Positions 45,822 to 54,632 of a stretch of DNA of 64,000 nt are shown one piece after another. The notes under the pieces were generated by a model that saw nothing but the letters and a program-made list of their open reading frames with translations, searched no databases and was not told the DNA's origin. Where the stretch lies: NCBI RefSeq assembly GCF_900103485.1, contig NZ_FNHW01000001.1, forward strand, positions 1,647,418-1,711,417, in the 5' to 3' direction. The first letter of the stretch is position 1; each line of letters starts with the position of its first letter. The stretch comes from Fictibacillus solisalsi (GTDB lineage Bacteria > Bacillota > Bacilli > Bacillales > Fictibacillaceae). The position numbers were made by a program, and so were the translations under genes.

Positions 45822-45849
45822 AGTTTATGCAAAAAACGGACGGTTATGA
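45822..45849 (-). promoter_or_regulatory. Candidate sigma-E promoter for dacB-spmAB
   Basis: -10 CATAAACT (45822-45829) matches CATACANT at seven of eight bases; -35 TCATAAC (45843-45849) is a partial match to KMATATT; spacer 13 bp. It is about 28 bp before the dacB start. Confidence 0.5.
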
Positions 45850-45867
45850 TTGGTAAATCATTTCCAG

Positions 45868-46425
45868 TCAATGATCATCACCTGGCAAGAACCGATGTTT
45901 CCCCTCAAAATGGGCGTTGTAATTGGTTGCCTCCTGCAGCGCCTTTTCTTCTTCCGGTATTCGGACAGACAGTATGACCGCATTTAAAATAAGGAAGATC
46001 ACCATCGTAAAGTATGCTTGAAACACTAAAGGAATTGTAATGATTTCAAGGGTGACGATGACATAGTTTGGATGTCTTATATATTTATATGGCCCCTTGG
46101 CCACCACATGAGCACCGGGCAATATTATGATCTTTGTATTCCAGAAATGACCTAAAGAGGATATGCACCAAACGCGCGCACATTGGGCCAGAAGAAATAA
46201 TAAAAAAGGGAACCACCACCAAAATGCAGGCTGCTTATGAAACAAGAGTACTTCCCCTAAAAAGGAAATAAAAAAACAAGTATGTATGCCGACCATCCAT
46301 TTGTAGTGATCATGACCTGCTTCAAAGGCTCCTTTGGAAAGCAGGTATTTTTCATTTTTTCTGGCGATCAAAAGCTCTGCAAGCCGCTGAATCACCAGCA
46401 CTGCAAAAAAAATCCAAAACAGCAT
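45868..46425 (-). CDS. bpsB: Isoprenylcysteine carboxyl methyltransferase-family protein BpsB
   Basis: 185-residue membrane protein with the ICMT signature: GHFWNTKI, then GPYKYIRHPNYV (residues about 115-126), which binds SAM, and a C-terminal glutamate-rich stretch. In B. subtilis the equivalent (YpbQ) O-methylates alkylpyrones made by its partner polyketide synthase. Sixteen bases after bpsA on the same strand. Confidence 0.88.
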   Translation of the reverse strand: MLFWIFFAVLVIQRLAELLIARKNEKYLLSKGAFEAGHDHYKWMVGIHTCFFISFLGEVLLFHKQPAFWWWFPFLLFLLAQCARVWCISSLGHFWNTKIIILPGAHVVAKGPYKYIRHPNYVIVTLEIITIPLVFQAYFTMVIFLILNAVILSVRIPEEEKALQEATNYNAHFEGKHRFLPGDDH

Positions 46426-46441
46426 TGGTCCGCCCCCTTTT

Positions 46442-47530
46442 TTATCTCCATTGTATATAAAGCAATTCAGATGAAAAACCCGGTCCCAGGGCAGCCATCA
46501 GGCCCGTATCTCCTCTTTCGGGCATTCTCGCCATAAACCGTTCCATCACATAAAAGACCGTAGCGGATGACATGTTCCCAAATTCCTGAAGGACGGCCTT
46601 GGAAACGTCCGTTTTCTCAAGAGGCATGTCCAATGCATCCACATAGGCATCCAGTACTTTCTTTCCGCCGGGGTGAGCAATAAAATGACGTATGTCACGG
46701 CCGGTAAGGGCATTGCGTTCAAGAAATTGATCCACGTTGGGTTTCAGCCAGCCACGGATGATATTGGGAATGTCCCGGGAAAACACGACATACAGTCCAT
46801 TGTCTTTTACATCCCAGCCCATCACCTCTTCAGAGTTTGGCATAAGGGTTGACATGGTATCTCTCACTTCCGGCACTGCGTCCAGAGATGAGGCGCTCCT
46901 CGCCTCGGATTCATCCCCGCAAAGCAAAGCACAGCCGACCCCATCCGAAAATAGTGACGTGCCCACCAGATTGCTTTTACTTTGATCATCATGCTGAAAC
47001 GTCAGACTGCAAAGCTCCACACTCAACACAAGCACCTTGGCGTCAGGGAACGCTTTGCAATACTCATAAGCTCTTGAAAATCCGGAAGCTCCGCCTGCAC
47101 AGCCAAGACCCCAGATCGGGATTCTCTTGGTATGCGGGGAAAACGGCAATTCATTCATAATCCTGGCCTCGATGCTCGGTGTGGCGAAGCCGGAACTGGA
47201 AATAAAGAAGATGGCATCAATTTCATGATAATCAATCGGACGATTTAAAAACGGAGAGTCCTGCAAGCACTTTCGAATGGCCCGGCCGCCATACCGGGTT
47301 GCACTCTCGATATAGGAGTCATTTTTTTCCTGCAGGGAGTGGGGTTCGGCAAACCATTCGATCGGCTTGGCGAAATAGCGCGTTTTAATTTCCCCATTAT
47401 GAAAGACGTTCAAAAGCCGTTCAATGTCTTTAAACGAACGGCGAAATAAGCCTCTTGCGAATTCAAGTGTTTGTTCCTGTTCTAGTTTATAAGGCAGGTT
47501 TGTTGTTTGGACGGATAGAATTTTAGGCAT
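46442..47530 (-). CDS. bpsA: Type III polyketide synthase BpsA
   Basis: Chalcone/stilbene-synthase-like enzyme, 362 residues, that condenses long-chain acyl starters with malonyl-CoA to alkylpyrones or alkylresorcinols. The catalytic triad is visible: Cys144 (GLGCAGG), His286 (FIAHPGG) and Asn319 (FGNMSS). GGAGG precedes the ATG. It forms a two-gene operon with bpsB. In B. subtilis this pair lies at a different locus. The exact product cannot be read from sequence. Confidence 0.92.
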   Translation of the reverse strand: MPKILSVQTTNLPYKLEQEQTLEFARGLFRRSFKDIERLLNVFHNGEIKTRYFAKPIEWFAEPHSLQEKNDSYIESATRYGGRAIRKCLQDSPFLNRPIDYHEIDAIFFISSSGFATPSIEARIMNELPFSPHTKRIPIWGLGCAGGASGFSRAYEYCKAFPDAKVLVLSVELCSLTFQHDDQSKSNLVGTSLFSDGVGCALLCGDESEARSASSLDAVPEVRDTMSTLMPNSEEVMGWDVKDNGLYVVFSRDIPNIIRGWLKPNVDQFLERNALTGRDIRHFIAHPGGKKVLDAYVDALDMPLEKTDVSKAVLQEFGNMSSATVFYVMERFMARMPERGDTGLMAALGPGFSSELLYIQWR

Positions 47531-47600
47531 GAAAGAACCTCCGTATGTATGCGTAGTTCCATGAGTTTTCCCTTTTTCCTTTCCTTTTACGCTTGTAAAT

Positions 47601-47633
47601 AGAAAAAAGCCCCATTTTCACAGGAGGCTTTCT
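47601..47633 (-). terminator. Terminator after the unknown gene 47618-48022
   Basis: Stem AAAGCCTC/GGGGCTTT (one G-U pair) with TTTTTTCTATTT following on the minus strand; it overlaps the last codons of the gene. Confidence 0.75.
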
Positions 47634-48022
47634 TCAGGATTTGATGAATGTTTCAATTTCACACAGATCTTTTTCACTTTGTTCCAGTCCAGGTTCTGAA
47701 ACAGATCAGAAAATTGATGCTGATCGTTGATATATACTTTCCGCCGTTCAAGGTAGCCATCCGCCTGCAGCAGGCAGGCAAGTGCGGCAATGTCCTTCAC
47801 AGCGAGCTGTTCTCCATTTTCCATCGTGAGCTGCTCTGTGAGATCCGGCAATTGTTCTTCAAGATATCTCACATACAGCAATTCAAAAGAACGATCCTTC
47901 CCATGATAGGTATATATAACTTCCGAACGGTTAAAAAGGTCCTCAGGGGAATTGGATTTTGCTTTTTGCAGCTCATATCCGGCAAACGATCGAATTTTCA
48001 ACAAATCCTCAGCTCCTTTCAT
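47618..48022 (-). CDS. Unrecognised 134-aa protein after scpB
   Basis: I do not recognise a family. 134 residues, acidic-basic mixed, mostly helical, no signal or membrane segment. A central YTYHGKDRSFELLYVRYLEEQLPDL-like region and a basic C-terminus are visible. Its ATG overlaps the scpB stop by four bases and AAAGGAG precedes it, so it is co-translated with scpAB. In B. subtilis ypuI follows scpB, but the two proteins do not look alike. Confidence 0.7.
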   Translation of the reverse strand: MKGAEDLLKIRSFAGYELQKAKSNSPEDLFNRSEVIYTYHGKDRSFELLYVRYLEEQLPDLTEQLTMENGEQLAVKDIAALACLLQADGYLERRKVYINDQHQFSDLFQNLDWNKVKKICVKLKHSSNPEESLL

Positions 48023-48606
48023 TCATCCATGGTTTCCTGAAACTTTGAAAAAAACAAGTCTGCTTCCTCTTCAATGGACGGGTCATTGACCTGCTCAGGA
48101 AGTGGGGGAAGTTCTTCGATGGACTTCAAGCCGAAATGCTCAAGAAAGCTCTTGGTCGTTCCGTACAAAATGGCACGCCCTGTTCCCTCGGCCCGGCCCA
48201 TCTCGGCGATCAATCCCTTCGTTGAGAGAGTCTGCAGCGGTTTTTCGGTTTTTACCCCTCTTACTTCTTCAATCTCTGCCCGAGTGATGGGCTGTTTATA
48301 GGCGATGATGGCCAATGTTTCAAGCGCCGCCTGGGATAGACTTGTGTGTGAAGGAGCTGAGACCAGCCGCTCGTAATAGGATGCATGCTCACGCTTTGTC
48401 ACAAATTGAAAGGAACCGGCGATTTCGATAATTTCCATTCCTCTTGAGCCGGACCTGTAGTCGTGGAGCAGCTCTTCAAGCAATGGTTCGACTTCTGTCA
48501 TGCTAACCTGCAGTACATCTGCCATCTGCTTTTTGTCAATGCCCTCCTCTCCGGATACAAAGATCAGTCCTTCAATGACTGCTTTCTGTTCTGCTGATCG
48601 ATTCAA
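48019..48606 (-). CDS. scpB: Segregation and condensation protein B
   Basis: Winged-helix subunit of the Smc-ScpAB condensin. 195 residues with the conserved [30 protein letters not shown] block. It starts at TTG with GGAG eight nt upstream; the TTG overlaps the scpA TGA stop. Third partner Smc is elsewhere. Confidence 0.95.
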   Translation of the reverse strand: MNRSAEQKAVIEGLIFVSGEEGIDKKQMADVLQVSMTEVEPLLEELLHDYRSGSRGMEIIEIAGSFQFVTKREHASYYERLVSAPSHTSLSQAALETLAIIAYKQPITRAEIEEVRGVKTEKPLQTLSTKGLIAEMGRAEGTGRAILYGTTKSFLEHFGLKSIEELPPLPEQVNDPSIEEEADLFFSKFQETMDE

Positions 48607-49355
48607 ACTTCATTCTCCTTTGGTGCATAAATAAAGATTTCGCTAAAATTATCTTCCTGCTCGCATTCTACTTCTTTCGTTTTCATAAGTTCCAGGACGG
48701 CGAGAAACGTAACAACGAGGTGTTCCCTGCTCGAGGAGGTAAAGAGCTCGGAAAATTTCTTTCTGCCTGAGGTTCTGATGTCCTGAATGATTTGCTGCAT
48801 CCGCATTTCAATCGGTATTTCCTGACGCTCAATGGTAGTCTTTCTTGGAGCCTTCTCCATTTTTTTTACAAAAATTTTCTGCATGGCCGCCAGCATATCA
48901 TAAATCGTTACATTGGCAACAGGATTTTGGGCTTCTTCCTCATTTTCATAGGAAGTGAGATCCATTGGCTCTCTGGTGAATATCATGCTTCTTGCCGTTT
49001 CCTTTTCTTTCAAATCATGGGCTGCCTGTTTAAATTTCCTGTATTCCACCAGTCTTCGTACCAAATCCTCCCGCGGATCATCATCCTCATCCAGATCAAG
49101 CTGATCATCGGTATCTAGAACTTCCTGTTTGGGAAGAAGCATTTTGCTTTTGATGGCTAGCAGTGTAGCAGCCATTACCAAATATTCGCTGGCAACATCC
49201 AGTTTTAATTCCTGCATGGTATGTATATAATTCATATATTGTTCCGTTATGACCGCGACCGGGATATCATAAATGTCAATTTCATACGTACCAATAAGAT
49301 GCAGGAGCAGATCCAGAGGACCTTCAAATGCATCTATCTTCACGCTGTATTTCAT
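48603..49355 (-). CDS. scpA: Segregation and condensation protein A
   Basis: Kleisin subunit bridging Smc heads. 250 residues, starting at [21 protein letters not shown], typical of ScpA, and with C-terminal winged helix ([17 protein letters not shown]). ATG at 49355 has GAGGT seven nt upstream. The frame stays open a further 171 codons upstream, but this part overlaps ypuF on the other strand and has no homology. Confidence 0.95.
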   Translation of the reverse strand: MKYSVKIDAFEGPLDLLLHLIGTYEIDIYDIPVAVITEQYMNYIHTMQELKLDVASEYLVMAATLLAIKSKMLLPKQEVLDTDDQLDLDEDDDPREDLVRRLVEYRKFKQAAHDLKEKETARSMIFTREPMDLTSYENEEEAQNPVANVTIYDMLAAMQKIFVKKMEKAPRKTTIERQEIPIEMRMQQIIQDIRTSGRKKFSELFTSSSREHLVVTFLAVLELMKTKEVECEQEDNFSEIFIYAPKENEV

Positions 49356-49394
49356 TCTCGCAACCTCTGTTTCTACATTGTAGCTTGTATCGGA

Positions 49395-49403
49395 ATTATA
49401 CCA
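49395..49403 (-). promoter_or_regulatory. Extended -10 promoter of scpAB
   Basis: TGGTATAAT on the minus strand, a perfect extended -10, about 40 bp before the scpA start; no good -35 is seen. Confidence 0.5.
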
Positions 49404-49481
49404 TATTTTAAAGGGAGTTCCTTTTTTGCTTTCTCTTTTTTTAGTAGAATGAAGAAGAACCTGTCCGAAGGAGGACCCGCA

Positions 49482-50000
49482 ATGTACCCTGAAGCTTATA
49501 TCGACTATCTGGCATACTTTCATGGACCAAGGGATTATTTCGAGTGCCATGAAGTCCTCGAGGAACACTGGAAAAAAGAAGGCATGCAAAATGACATCTG
49601 GGTTGGCCTGATTCAGATTGCTGTCTCCCTTTATCACCAGCGAAGGGGCAACTATGAAGGAGGGCGGAGAATGATGGAGAGCGCCATAAAACGCCTTGGC
49701 GGCCAGCAAGACAACCTTACGAAACTGGGCCTTGACCATCCCCTGCTGCTTGATCAGCTTAAAAAACGGCTCAGTGATATCTCCGCACGTAGCCCCTACA
49801 CCGACATGAATCTTCCCGTTACGGATGAACGTCTTCTTGATGTGTGCTGCCAATCCATAAAGAAACATGGCTCCTCATGGGGAGCAGTGAGCGATATGGA
49901 CAATGACCAGATTATCCATAAACACCGGACCCGGGACCGCAGCGAAATCATTCGAGAGCGGGAAGCACAAAAAAAACGGAAAAACACAGCATCGGAATAA
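49482..50000 (+). CDS. ypuF: YpuF, DUF309 protein
   Basis: 172 residues. The DUF309 signature [17 protein letters not shown] (about 11-27) and [18 protein letters not shown] are present; conserved His and Glu suggest a metal site, but no activity is known. A basic tail ends the protein. AGGAGG is seven nt before the ATG. Divergent from scpA, as in B. subtilis. Confidence 0.9.
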   Translation: MYPEAYIDYLAYFHGPRDYFECHEVLEEHWKKEGMQNDIWVGLIQIAVSLYHQRRGNYEGGRRMMESAIKRLGGQQDNLTKLGLDHPLLLDQLKKRLSDISARSPYTDMNLPVTDERLLDVCCQSIKKHGSSWGAVSDMDNDQIIHKHRTRDRSEIIREREAQKKRKNTASE

Positions 50001-50011
50001 GAAAATGGAAA

Positions 50012-50046
50012 CATATAAAAAAGCCTCCTAAGTGGAGGCTTTTTCT
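50012..50046. terminator. Bidirectional terminator between ypuF and ppiB
   Basis: Stem AAGCCTCC/GGAGGCTT (50021-50028, 50034-50041) with a 5-nt loop and A/T runs on both sides. Confidence 0.88.
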
Positions 50047-50050
50047 GCTT

Positions 50051-50485
50051 TTATTCTTCCCAGACTTTTACTTCTTTCATAACATCGCCTTGCTTGATGC
50101 GAAGCACGGTATCCATGCCTTCCGTCACCTGTCCGAAAACAGTATGAACACCGTTCAAATGAGGCTGCGGCTCATGTACAATGAAGAACTGGCTTCCGCC
50201 TGTGTCTCTTCCTGCATGCGCCATGGACAATGAACCTGCCACATGCTTGTGTGGGTTCCCTTCAGTTTCACATTTAATGGTATACCCGGGGCCGCCTGCT
50301 CCTGTTCCCGTAGGATCTCCGCCCTGAGCCACAAAGCCGGGAATAACACGGTGGAAGGTTACCCCATTATAAAACCCTTCGTTTGCAAGCTTTTCAAAGT
50401 TTGCTACCGTTCCGGGTGCTTCTTCCGGGAACAGCTCGATTAATATTTTTTCTCCATTTTCAAATTCAATTGAACCTTTTTTCAT
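50051..50485 (-). CDS. ppiB: Peptidyl-prolyl cis-trans isomerase B (cyclophilin)
   Basis: 144-residue cytoplasmic cyclophilin. The active-site [14 protein letters not shown] (about 44-57) with Arg46, GSQFFIVH and GVHTVFGQV are present. GGAGG precedes the ATG. Convergent with ypuF and downstream of lysA. Confidence 0.96.
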   Translation of the reverse strand: MKKGSIEFENGEKILIELFPEEAPGTVANFEKLANEGFYNGVTFHRVIPGFVAQGGDPTGTGAGGPGYTIKCETEGNPHKHVAGSLSMAHAGRDTGGSQFFIVHEPQPHLNGVHTVFGQVTEGMDTVLRIKQGDVMKEVKVWEE

Positions 50486-50558
50486 GTATATTACCTCCTG
50501 AATTCAGCATACTTCCTTATTTTATGCTTTTTTTGGCCGAGCGTCCAGTGAGGCTTAA

Positions 50559-51884
50559 TTAATTACCGGCCAGCACGCCGTTTTTTAACGGCAGATCCTG
50601 CCTTAGAAGGTCTTCATAGGTTTCTCTTTTGACGACGAGCTGTTCTTCTCCATTTTCCACAAACACAACCGCTGGCCGCGGAATACGATTGTAGTTGTTG
50701 GACATGGAATAGCCATAAGCTCCTGTACAGAATACAGCCAGGTAATCACCGGTTCGTGCTTCCGGCAGAAGAATATCCCAAATGAGCATATCCCCGGATT
50801 CGCAGCATTTTCCTGCAACCGATACCTTTTTTGTACCTTTTTCTCCCGCCCGGTTGGCAAGTGCCGCCTCATATTGGGCCTGGTATAGTGCTGGTCTGAT
50901 ATTGTCGCTCATCCCTCCGTCGACTGATACATAATGCCTGACCGATGGAATATCTTTTTGTGAACCAACCGAATAAATAGTGGTTCCTGCGTCACCAACG
51001 AGCGAACGCCCGGGTTCAATCCAGATTTCAGGTATTGAAACCGAATTTGAAGCAGAAAGGCGTGTCACTTCATTGATCATCGCCTCAATGTATTCTTTGG
51101 GCTCCAGCGGTTTATCTTCCTCTGTATACCGAATCCCAAATCCACCACCCAAGTTTAAAACCTCAGGGAAAAAGGACAATTCATTGTTCCATTTGGCAAG
51201 GTAATCATACAATTTCTGAATGGCCAAAATAAAACCAGCTGTTTCAAAAATTTGCGAACCGATATGAAAATGGACCCCAAGAAGGGTAATCGCTTCTGAA
51301 TCCAGAGCTTCGGTTACCGCTTTTTCTGCCTGGCCATTCTGAAGGTCGAAACCGAATTTTGAATCTTCCTGTCCGGTCAGGATGTATTCATGGGTATGAG
51401 CCTCAATTCCCGGAGTGATTCTCAGCAGGATGGATGTTTGGGTATTCGTTTTTTCACAGAGCTCATTAAGCATGTGCAGTTCATGGAAATTGTCCACAAC
51501 AAAGCATCCGATTCCGGATTTCAAGGCATATTGAAGCTCATCATAGCTTTTATTGTTGCCATGGAAATGGATGCGTTCTGCAGGAAATCCAGCGGCAAGC
51601 GCTGTATAAAGTTCACCTCCTGAAACAACGTCCAGGCTCAAGCCTTCCTCCGCCACCAGCTGGACCTGCGCGAGGCAGGAAAATGCTTTGCTCGCATACG
51701 CAACTTGAGCTTTTATGCCTTGTACTTCAAATGCTTTTTTAAACGCCCTTGCTCGTTGTCTGATCAGTTCCACATCGTAAAGATAAAGCGGTGTACCGTA
51801 TTTTTGTGCCAGCTGAACCGTGTCGAGCCCGCCGATCGTCAAATGATTATCTTCATTAATCGAGCTTGTGCCGTGTAAGTACAT
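50559..51884 (-). CDS. lysA: Diaminopimelate decarboxylase
   Basis: PLP enzyme making lysine from meso-diaminopimelate. 441 residues; PLP lysine Lys66 in YASKAF, glycine loop GGGFG, and the second-domain CCESGD and GAYGYSM motifs. Two consecutive ATGs exist; the second, six nt after GGGGAG, is preferred. A lysine riboswitch at 51927-52162 controls it, a direct end-product feedback on the last lysine step. Confidence 0.96.
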   Translation of the reverse strand: MYLHGTSSINEDNHLTIGGLDTVQLAQKYGTPLYLYDVELIRQRARAFKKAFEVQGIKAQVAYASKAFSCLAQVQLVAEEGLSLDVVSGGELYTALAAGFPAERIHFHGNNKSYDELQYALKSGIGCFVVDNFHELHMLNELCEKTNTQTSILLRITPGIEAHTHEYILTGQEDSKFGFDLQNGQAEKAVTEALDSEAITLLGVHFHIGSQIFETAGFILAIQKLYDYLAKWNNELSFFPEVLNLGGGFGIRYTEEDKPLEPKEYIEAMINEVTRLSASNSVSIPEIWIEPGRSLVGDAGTTIYSVGSQKDIPSVRHYVSVDGGMSDNIRPALYQAQYEAALANRAGEKGTKKVSVAGKCCESGDMLIWDILLPEARTGDYLAVFCTGAYGYSMSNNYNRIPRPAVVFVENGEEQLVVKRETYEDLLRQDLPLKNGVLAGN

Positions 51885-51926
51885 CATAGTCTCCCCTTTT
51901 CTATCCTGCAGAGATCCTGTTCCGAC

Positions 51927-51970
51927 GAAAAAAACAAAGACAGCCCATGTCTAAGGTACACTGGCTGTCT
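51927..51970 (-). terminator. Riboswitch expression-platform terminator before lysA
   Basis: Stem AGACAGCC/GGCTGTCT (51938-51945, 51963-51970) followed by TTTGTTTTTTTC on the minus strand, 43 bp upstream of the lysA start. Confidence 0.9.
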
Positions 51971-52162
51971 ACTACCGTACCCCCATTTGCCGGAATAGTT
52001 CTCCACTGCAAGCATTGCAGTGACAGTCCGCTGTCTGTTCGGCAGCGGCCCAGCATGGGAACGGATGGAGCATTCCCACACTTCGGCAAATTGGCCTTTA
52101 AAATGATATCATCATGTCCATTCACTCCATCATCCTACTCATCCGCTTTGCGCCTCTACCCC
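51927..52162 (-). promoter_or_regulatory. Lysine riboswitch (L-box) upstream of lysA
   Basis: The aptamer is bounded by P1 arms GGGGUAG (52156-52162) and CUAUUCC (51992-51998). Between them come the L-box landmarks in order: AGAGGCGCAAA, GAUGAGUAGGA, GGCCAAUUUGCCGAAGUG, GCUGGGCCG, GACUGUCACUGCAA and UUGCAGUGGAGAACUA. The matching blocks in the B. subtilis lysC L-box are AGAGGUGCGAAC, AGAGUA, CGCCGAAG, GCUGG, CUGUCA and UUGGAGGGCUA. An intrinsic terminator (51927-51970) follows, so lysine binding should cause premature termination. Confidence 0.9.
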
Positions 52163-52180
52163 ATTATTTATAAATGAGGC

Positions 52181-52222
52181 ATATCCAATTGTTATGAACA
52201 AATTTATCACAAAATTGGATAT
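52181..52222. repeat. Ten-bp inverted repeat between spoVAF and the lysA riboswitch
   Basis: ATATCCAATT (52181-52190) and AATTGGATAT (52213-52222) are exact inverted repeats around a 22-base AT-rich core. No T run follows on either strand. It lies where the lysA promoter and the end of the spoVA transcript meet; it could be an operator or a weak spoVA terminator. Confidence 0.5.
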
Positions 52223-52235
52223 TCGGCAACACTTC

Positions 52236-53717
52236 TTAAGAAGTTGGCTGCTTTTTGCTGTTCTGCGGATGGACGATGCTCGGACGGACTTTGGACAGTG
52301 GTACAGCGAGCCGGATCATGATCTGCACAAACGCCTTGGCGTTGAATGGAATAAAAGGCCACAGGTAAGGAGTATTTAAATTTTTCACAAAAGCAAGATA
52401 CAGGAGGAGCAGGGTGGCGCCTCCGACAAGACCCGGCACATGGAAGATGGCCGTGAGCACCAGAAGGAGGAGCCGGAGCATCTTGTTGGCAACACTGAGT
52501 TCATAGCTTGGGGTAGAAAATCCTCCGATGGCCGCGACTGATACATATAAAATGACTTCCGGGACAAACAGACCCACATCGATGGCAATCTGGCCAATAA
52601 GCACTGCTGCGATCAAGCCCATCGCCGTCGACAGCGGACTGGGTGTATGGATCGCGGCTACCCTCAGGATTTCAATCCCGATTTCCGCAAAGACGATTTG
52701 CAAAAATAAGGGTATATGTGTTGTTTTGTTCGGGCCGATAAAATCGATATCCGGAGGCAGCAGTCCTTCCTGTGAAGCGTAAAGGTACCAGAGCGGCACG
52801 AGGATCAGTGAGCCAATAATGCCGGCAAACCGGACCCACCGGATAAAAGCACCGACCATCGGCGTCTGACGGAATTCCTCTGCATGCTGTACATGGTGAA
52901 AATAGGTTGTCGGTGTAATGATAACACTCGGGCTCGTATCGGTGATTACCAGAACATGGCCTTCCATTAAATGCTGGGCAGCAACATCCGGCCGCTCGGT
53001 ATACCGGACAAGCGGAAAAGGATCCCAGCCTTGTTTCACAAGAAATTCTTCAATGGTTTTATCGGCCATGGGGATGCCATCGATATCAATACTCTGAAGT
53101 TCTTTTTTGACAAGATCGACAAGCCCTGGATCAGCAATATCCTCAATATACGATATACAAATATCGGTTTTGGAACGCTTTCCAACTTGCATAATTTCAT
53201 GTCGCAGCCGCTCGTCGCGGATCCGCCGGCGGGTCAGTGCGGTATTAATAATGATGTTCTCGGTATACCCGTCCCTTGATCCACGGACCACTTTCTCAAT
53301 GTCCGGTTCTTCCGGCTGACGGCCGGGATAGCTTCTAACATCAACGATGAATGCTTGGTCTTCGCCTTCCAAAAATACAGAAATCAGTCCGGAAAGCATT
53401 CTGTCAATGGCAATCTCCAGGTTATCCGTCAACTCCACCTGCTGATGGGAAAGGTGATCGTGCAAAATTTCTTTGACATTGGAAGGCGCACGGTGCCCAT
53501 GATCCATGTCCATGAGCTCCCGCATGATTTCAATGATAAAGAGACTGTCGCAAAGCCCAGTGCAATAATAAATCTGAACTTCCTTTTTTAAGACATGAAG
53601 CTTTCTGACTCCTACATCAAAACTGACACCAATCCCGAGCCTCGATTTCAGCTCATGTTCGTTCTCCTGGATTTTTTTACTGATTGGTGTCTTCTGTCTT
53701 TCCTTTGATTCCTGCAT
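52236..53717 (-). CDS. spoVAF: Stage V sporulation protein AF
   Basis: GerA-family spore membrane protein, 493 residues: a large N-terminal soluble domain (to about 285) and four or five membrane segments at the C-terminus. GGAG eight nt before the ATG. Last gene of spoVA; overlaps spoVAEA by about 40 bp. Thought to act with the SpoVA dipicolinic acid channel. Confidence 0.95.
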   Translation of the reverse strand: MQESKERQKTPISKKIQENEHELKSRLGIGVSFDVGVRKLHVLKKEVQIYYCTGLCDSLFIIEIMRELMDMDHGHRAPSNVKEILHDHLSHQQVELTDNLEIAIDRMLSGLISVFLEGEDQAFIVDVRSYPGRQPEEPDIEKVVRGSRDGYTENIIINTALTRRRIRDERLRHEIMQVGKRSKTDICISYIEDIADPGLVDLVKKELQSIDIDGIPMADKTIEEFLVKQGWDPFPLVRYTERPDVAAQHLMEGHVLVITDTSPSVIITPTTYFHHVQHAEEFRQTPMVGAFIRWVRFAGIIGSLILVPLWYLYASQEGLLPPDIDFIGPNKTTHIPLFLQIVFAEIGIEILRVAAIHTPSPLSTAMGLIAAVLIGQIAIDVGLFVPEVILYVSVAAIGGFSTPSYELSVANKMLRLLLLVLTAIFHVPGLVGGATLLLLYLAFVKNLNTPYLWPFIPFNAKAFVQIMIRLAVPLSKVRPSIVHPQNSKKQPTS

Positions 53718-54276
53718 TAAATCCGCTCCTTTCTAGGATGGTCGCCACCGCCAGGCTGGTGATGGGTGCCCCCTTTTCCACCGCATCATGTCCAGCCATC
53801 TTTCCGATATCACCGATGCCAATGACGATCGGCAGGTTTAATTCATCAAGAATGTATACCGTGTCACCGTTAATCCTGCCTGTTTCAATATCAGGGAGCC
53901 CGCTCTTATCAATACCAAACTCCGTAAAGTTTCCATAGCGGTCAATGGAGAAGTGGACTTTTGTCCATTCGGAATAACGTGTTTTTGAAGCAACCGCTAT
54001 GGCCCCGAGTACTTCAATTCCCGGATGTCCGCATACTGCGCGCATAGCAAGTTCCCCCGGTCCTTCTCCACGGAATCCGCAGTCATCAAACATAACGAGC
54101 ACGGGATCATATGGGGTTTTTAAGATCAGGGATACAAGCTGTTGGCCGGTTAACCTTGAAGGATTGCCCCATGAGTGGGAAATACAGCGTCCTCCAATTC
54201 CGCGGGCAACATGCTCTACCGCACGCAGTGCATAAAGATCCCCGTCTGTTATCAGAATGACGCGTTTTTTTCCCAC
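53677..54276 (-). CDS. spoVAEA: Stage V sporulation protein AEa
   Basis: 199-residue soluble protein with KRVILITDGD at the start and GGRCISHSWGNPS and MFDDCGFRGEGPGE segments typical of SpoVAEa. GTG at 54276 follows AGGGG by eight nt and lies five bases after the spoVAEB stop; the frame begins three codons earlier. Role in dipicolinate movement is inferred from its operon. Confidence 0.93.
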   Translation of the reverse strand: MGKKRVILITDGDLYALRAVEHVARGIGGRCISHSWGNPSRLTGQQLVSLILKTPYDPVLVMFDDCGFRGEGPGELAMRAVCGHPGIEVLGAIAVASKTRYSEWTKVHFSIDRYGNFTEFGIDKSGLPDIETGRINGDTVYILDELNLPIVIGIGDIGKMAGHDAVEKGAPITSLAVATILERSGFNAGIKGKTEDTNQ

Positions 54277-54281
54277 CAGAT

Positions 54282-54632
54282 TCACCCCTTCGGCTTAAAT
54301 ATCAAGGCCACAAGAAAACCGAACAAAATCGCGGATGAAATCCCTGCTGAAGTGAGCTCGAATATTCCCATGGCAATTCCGATAAAACCATGATCCTCTG
54401 CTGAAGCCATCGCTCCGTGAAGGAGGTTATGTCCGAAGCTCGTAATAGGGACAGTTGCCCCGGCTCCGGCAAACTTGATCAAATTATCATAGATGCCAAA
54501 TGCATCAAGCAGTGCACCAAGAACAACAAAGGAAGTTGTTACATGGGCAGGGGTCAGTTTGAAAATGTCGATCAGCAGCTGGCCCACCACACAAATGGCC
54601 CCACCCACAAGAAATGCCCACAAATAGTCCAT
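54282..54632 (-). CDS. spoVAEB: Stage V sporulation protein AEb (SpoVAE)
   Basis: 116-residue membrane protein with four segments, related to Spo[25 protein letters not shown] is the family signature. Start codon overlaps the spoVAD stop by one base. Part of the DPA channel complex. Confidence 0.95.
   Translation of the reverse strand: MDYLWAFLVGGAICVVGQLLIDIFKLTPAHVTTSFVVLGALLDAFGIYDNLIKFAGAGATVPITSFGHNLLHGAMASAEDHGFIGIAMGIFELTSAGISSAILFGFLVALIFKPKG

Noticed and set aside
49221-49481. An upstream extension of ypuF by 87 codons
   Set aside because: It overlaps the start of scpA on the other strand and the shared promoter region; AGGAGG before 49482 marks the true start.
49356-49868. A 171-codon upstream extension of scpA
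   Set aside because: It lies opposite ypuF, has no ScpA similarity, and a better start with a ribosome site exists at 49355.
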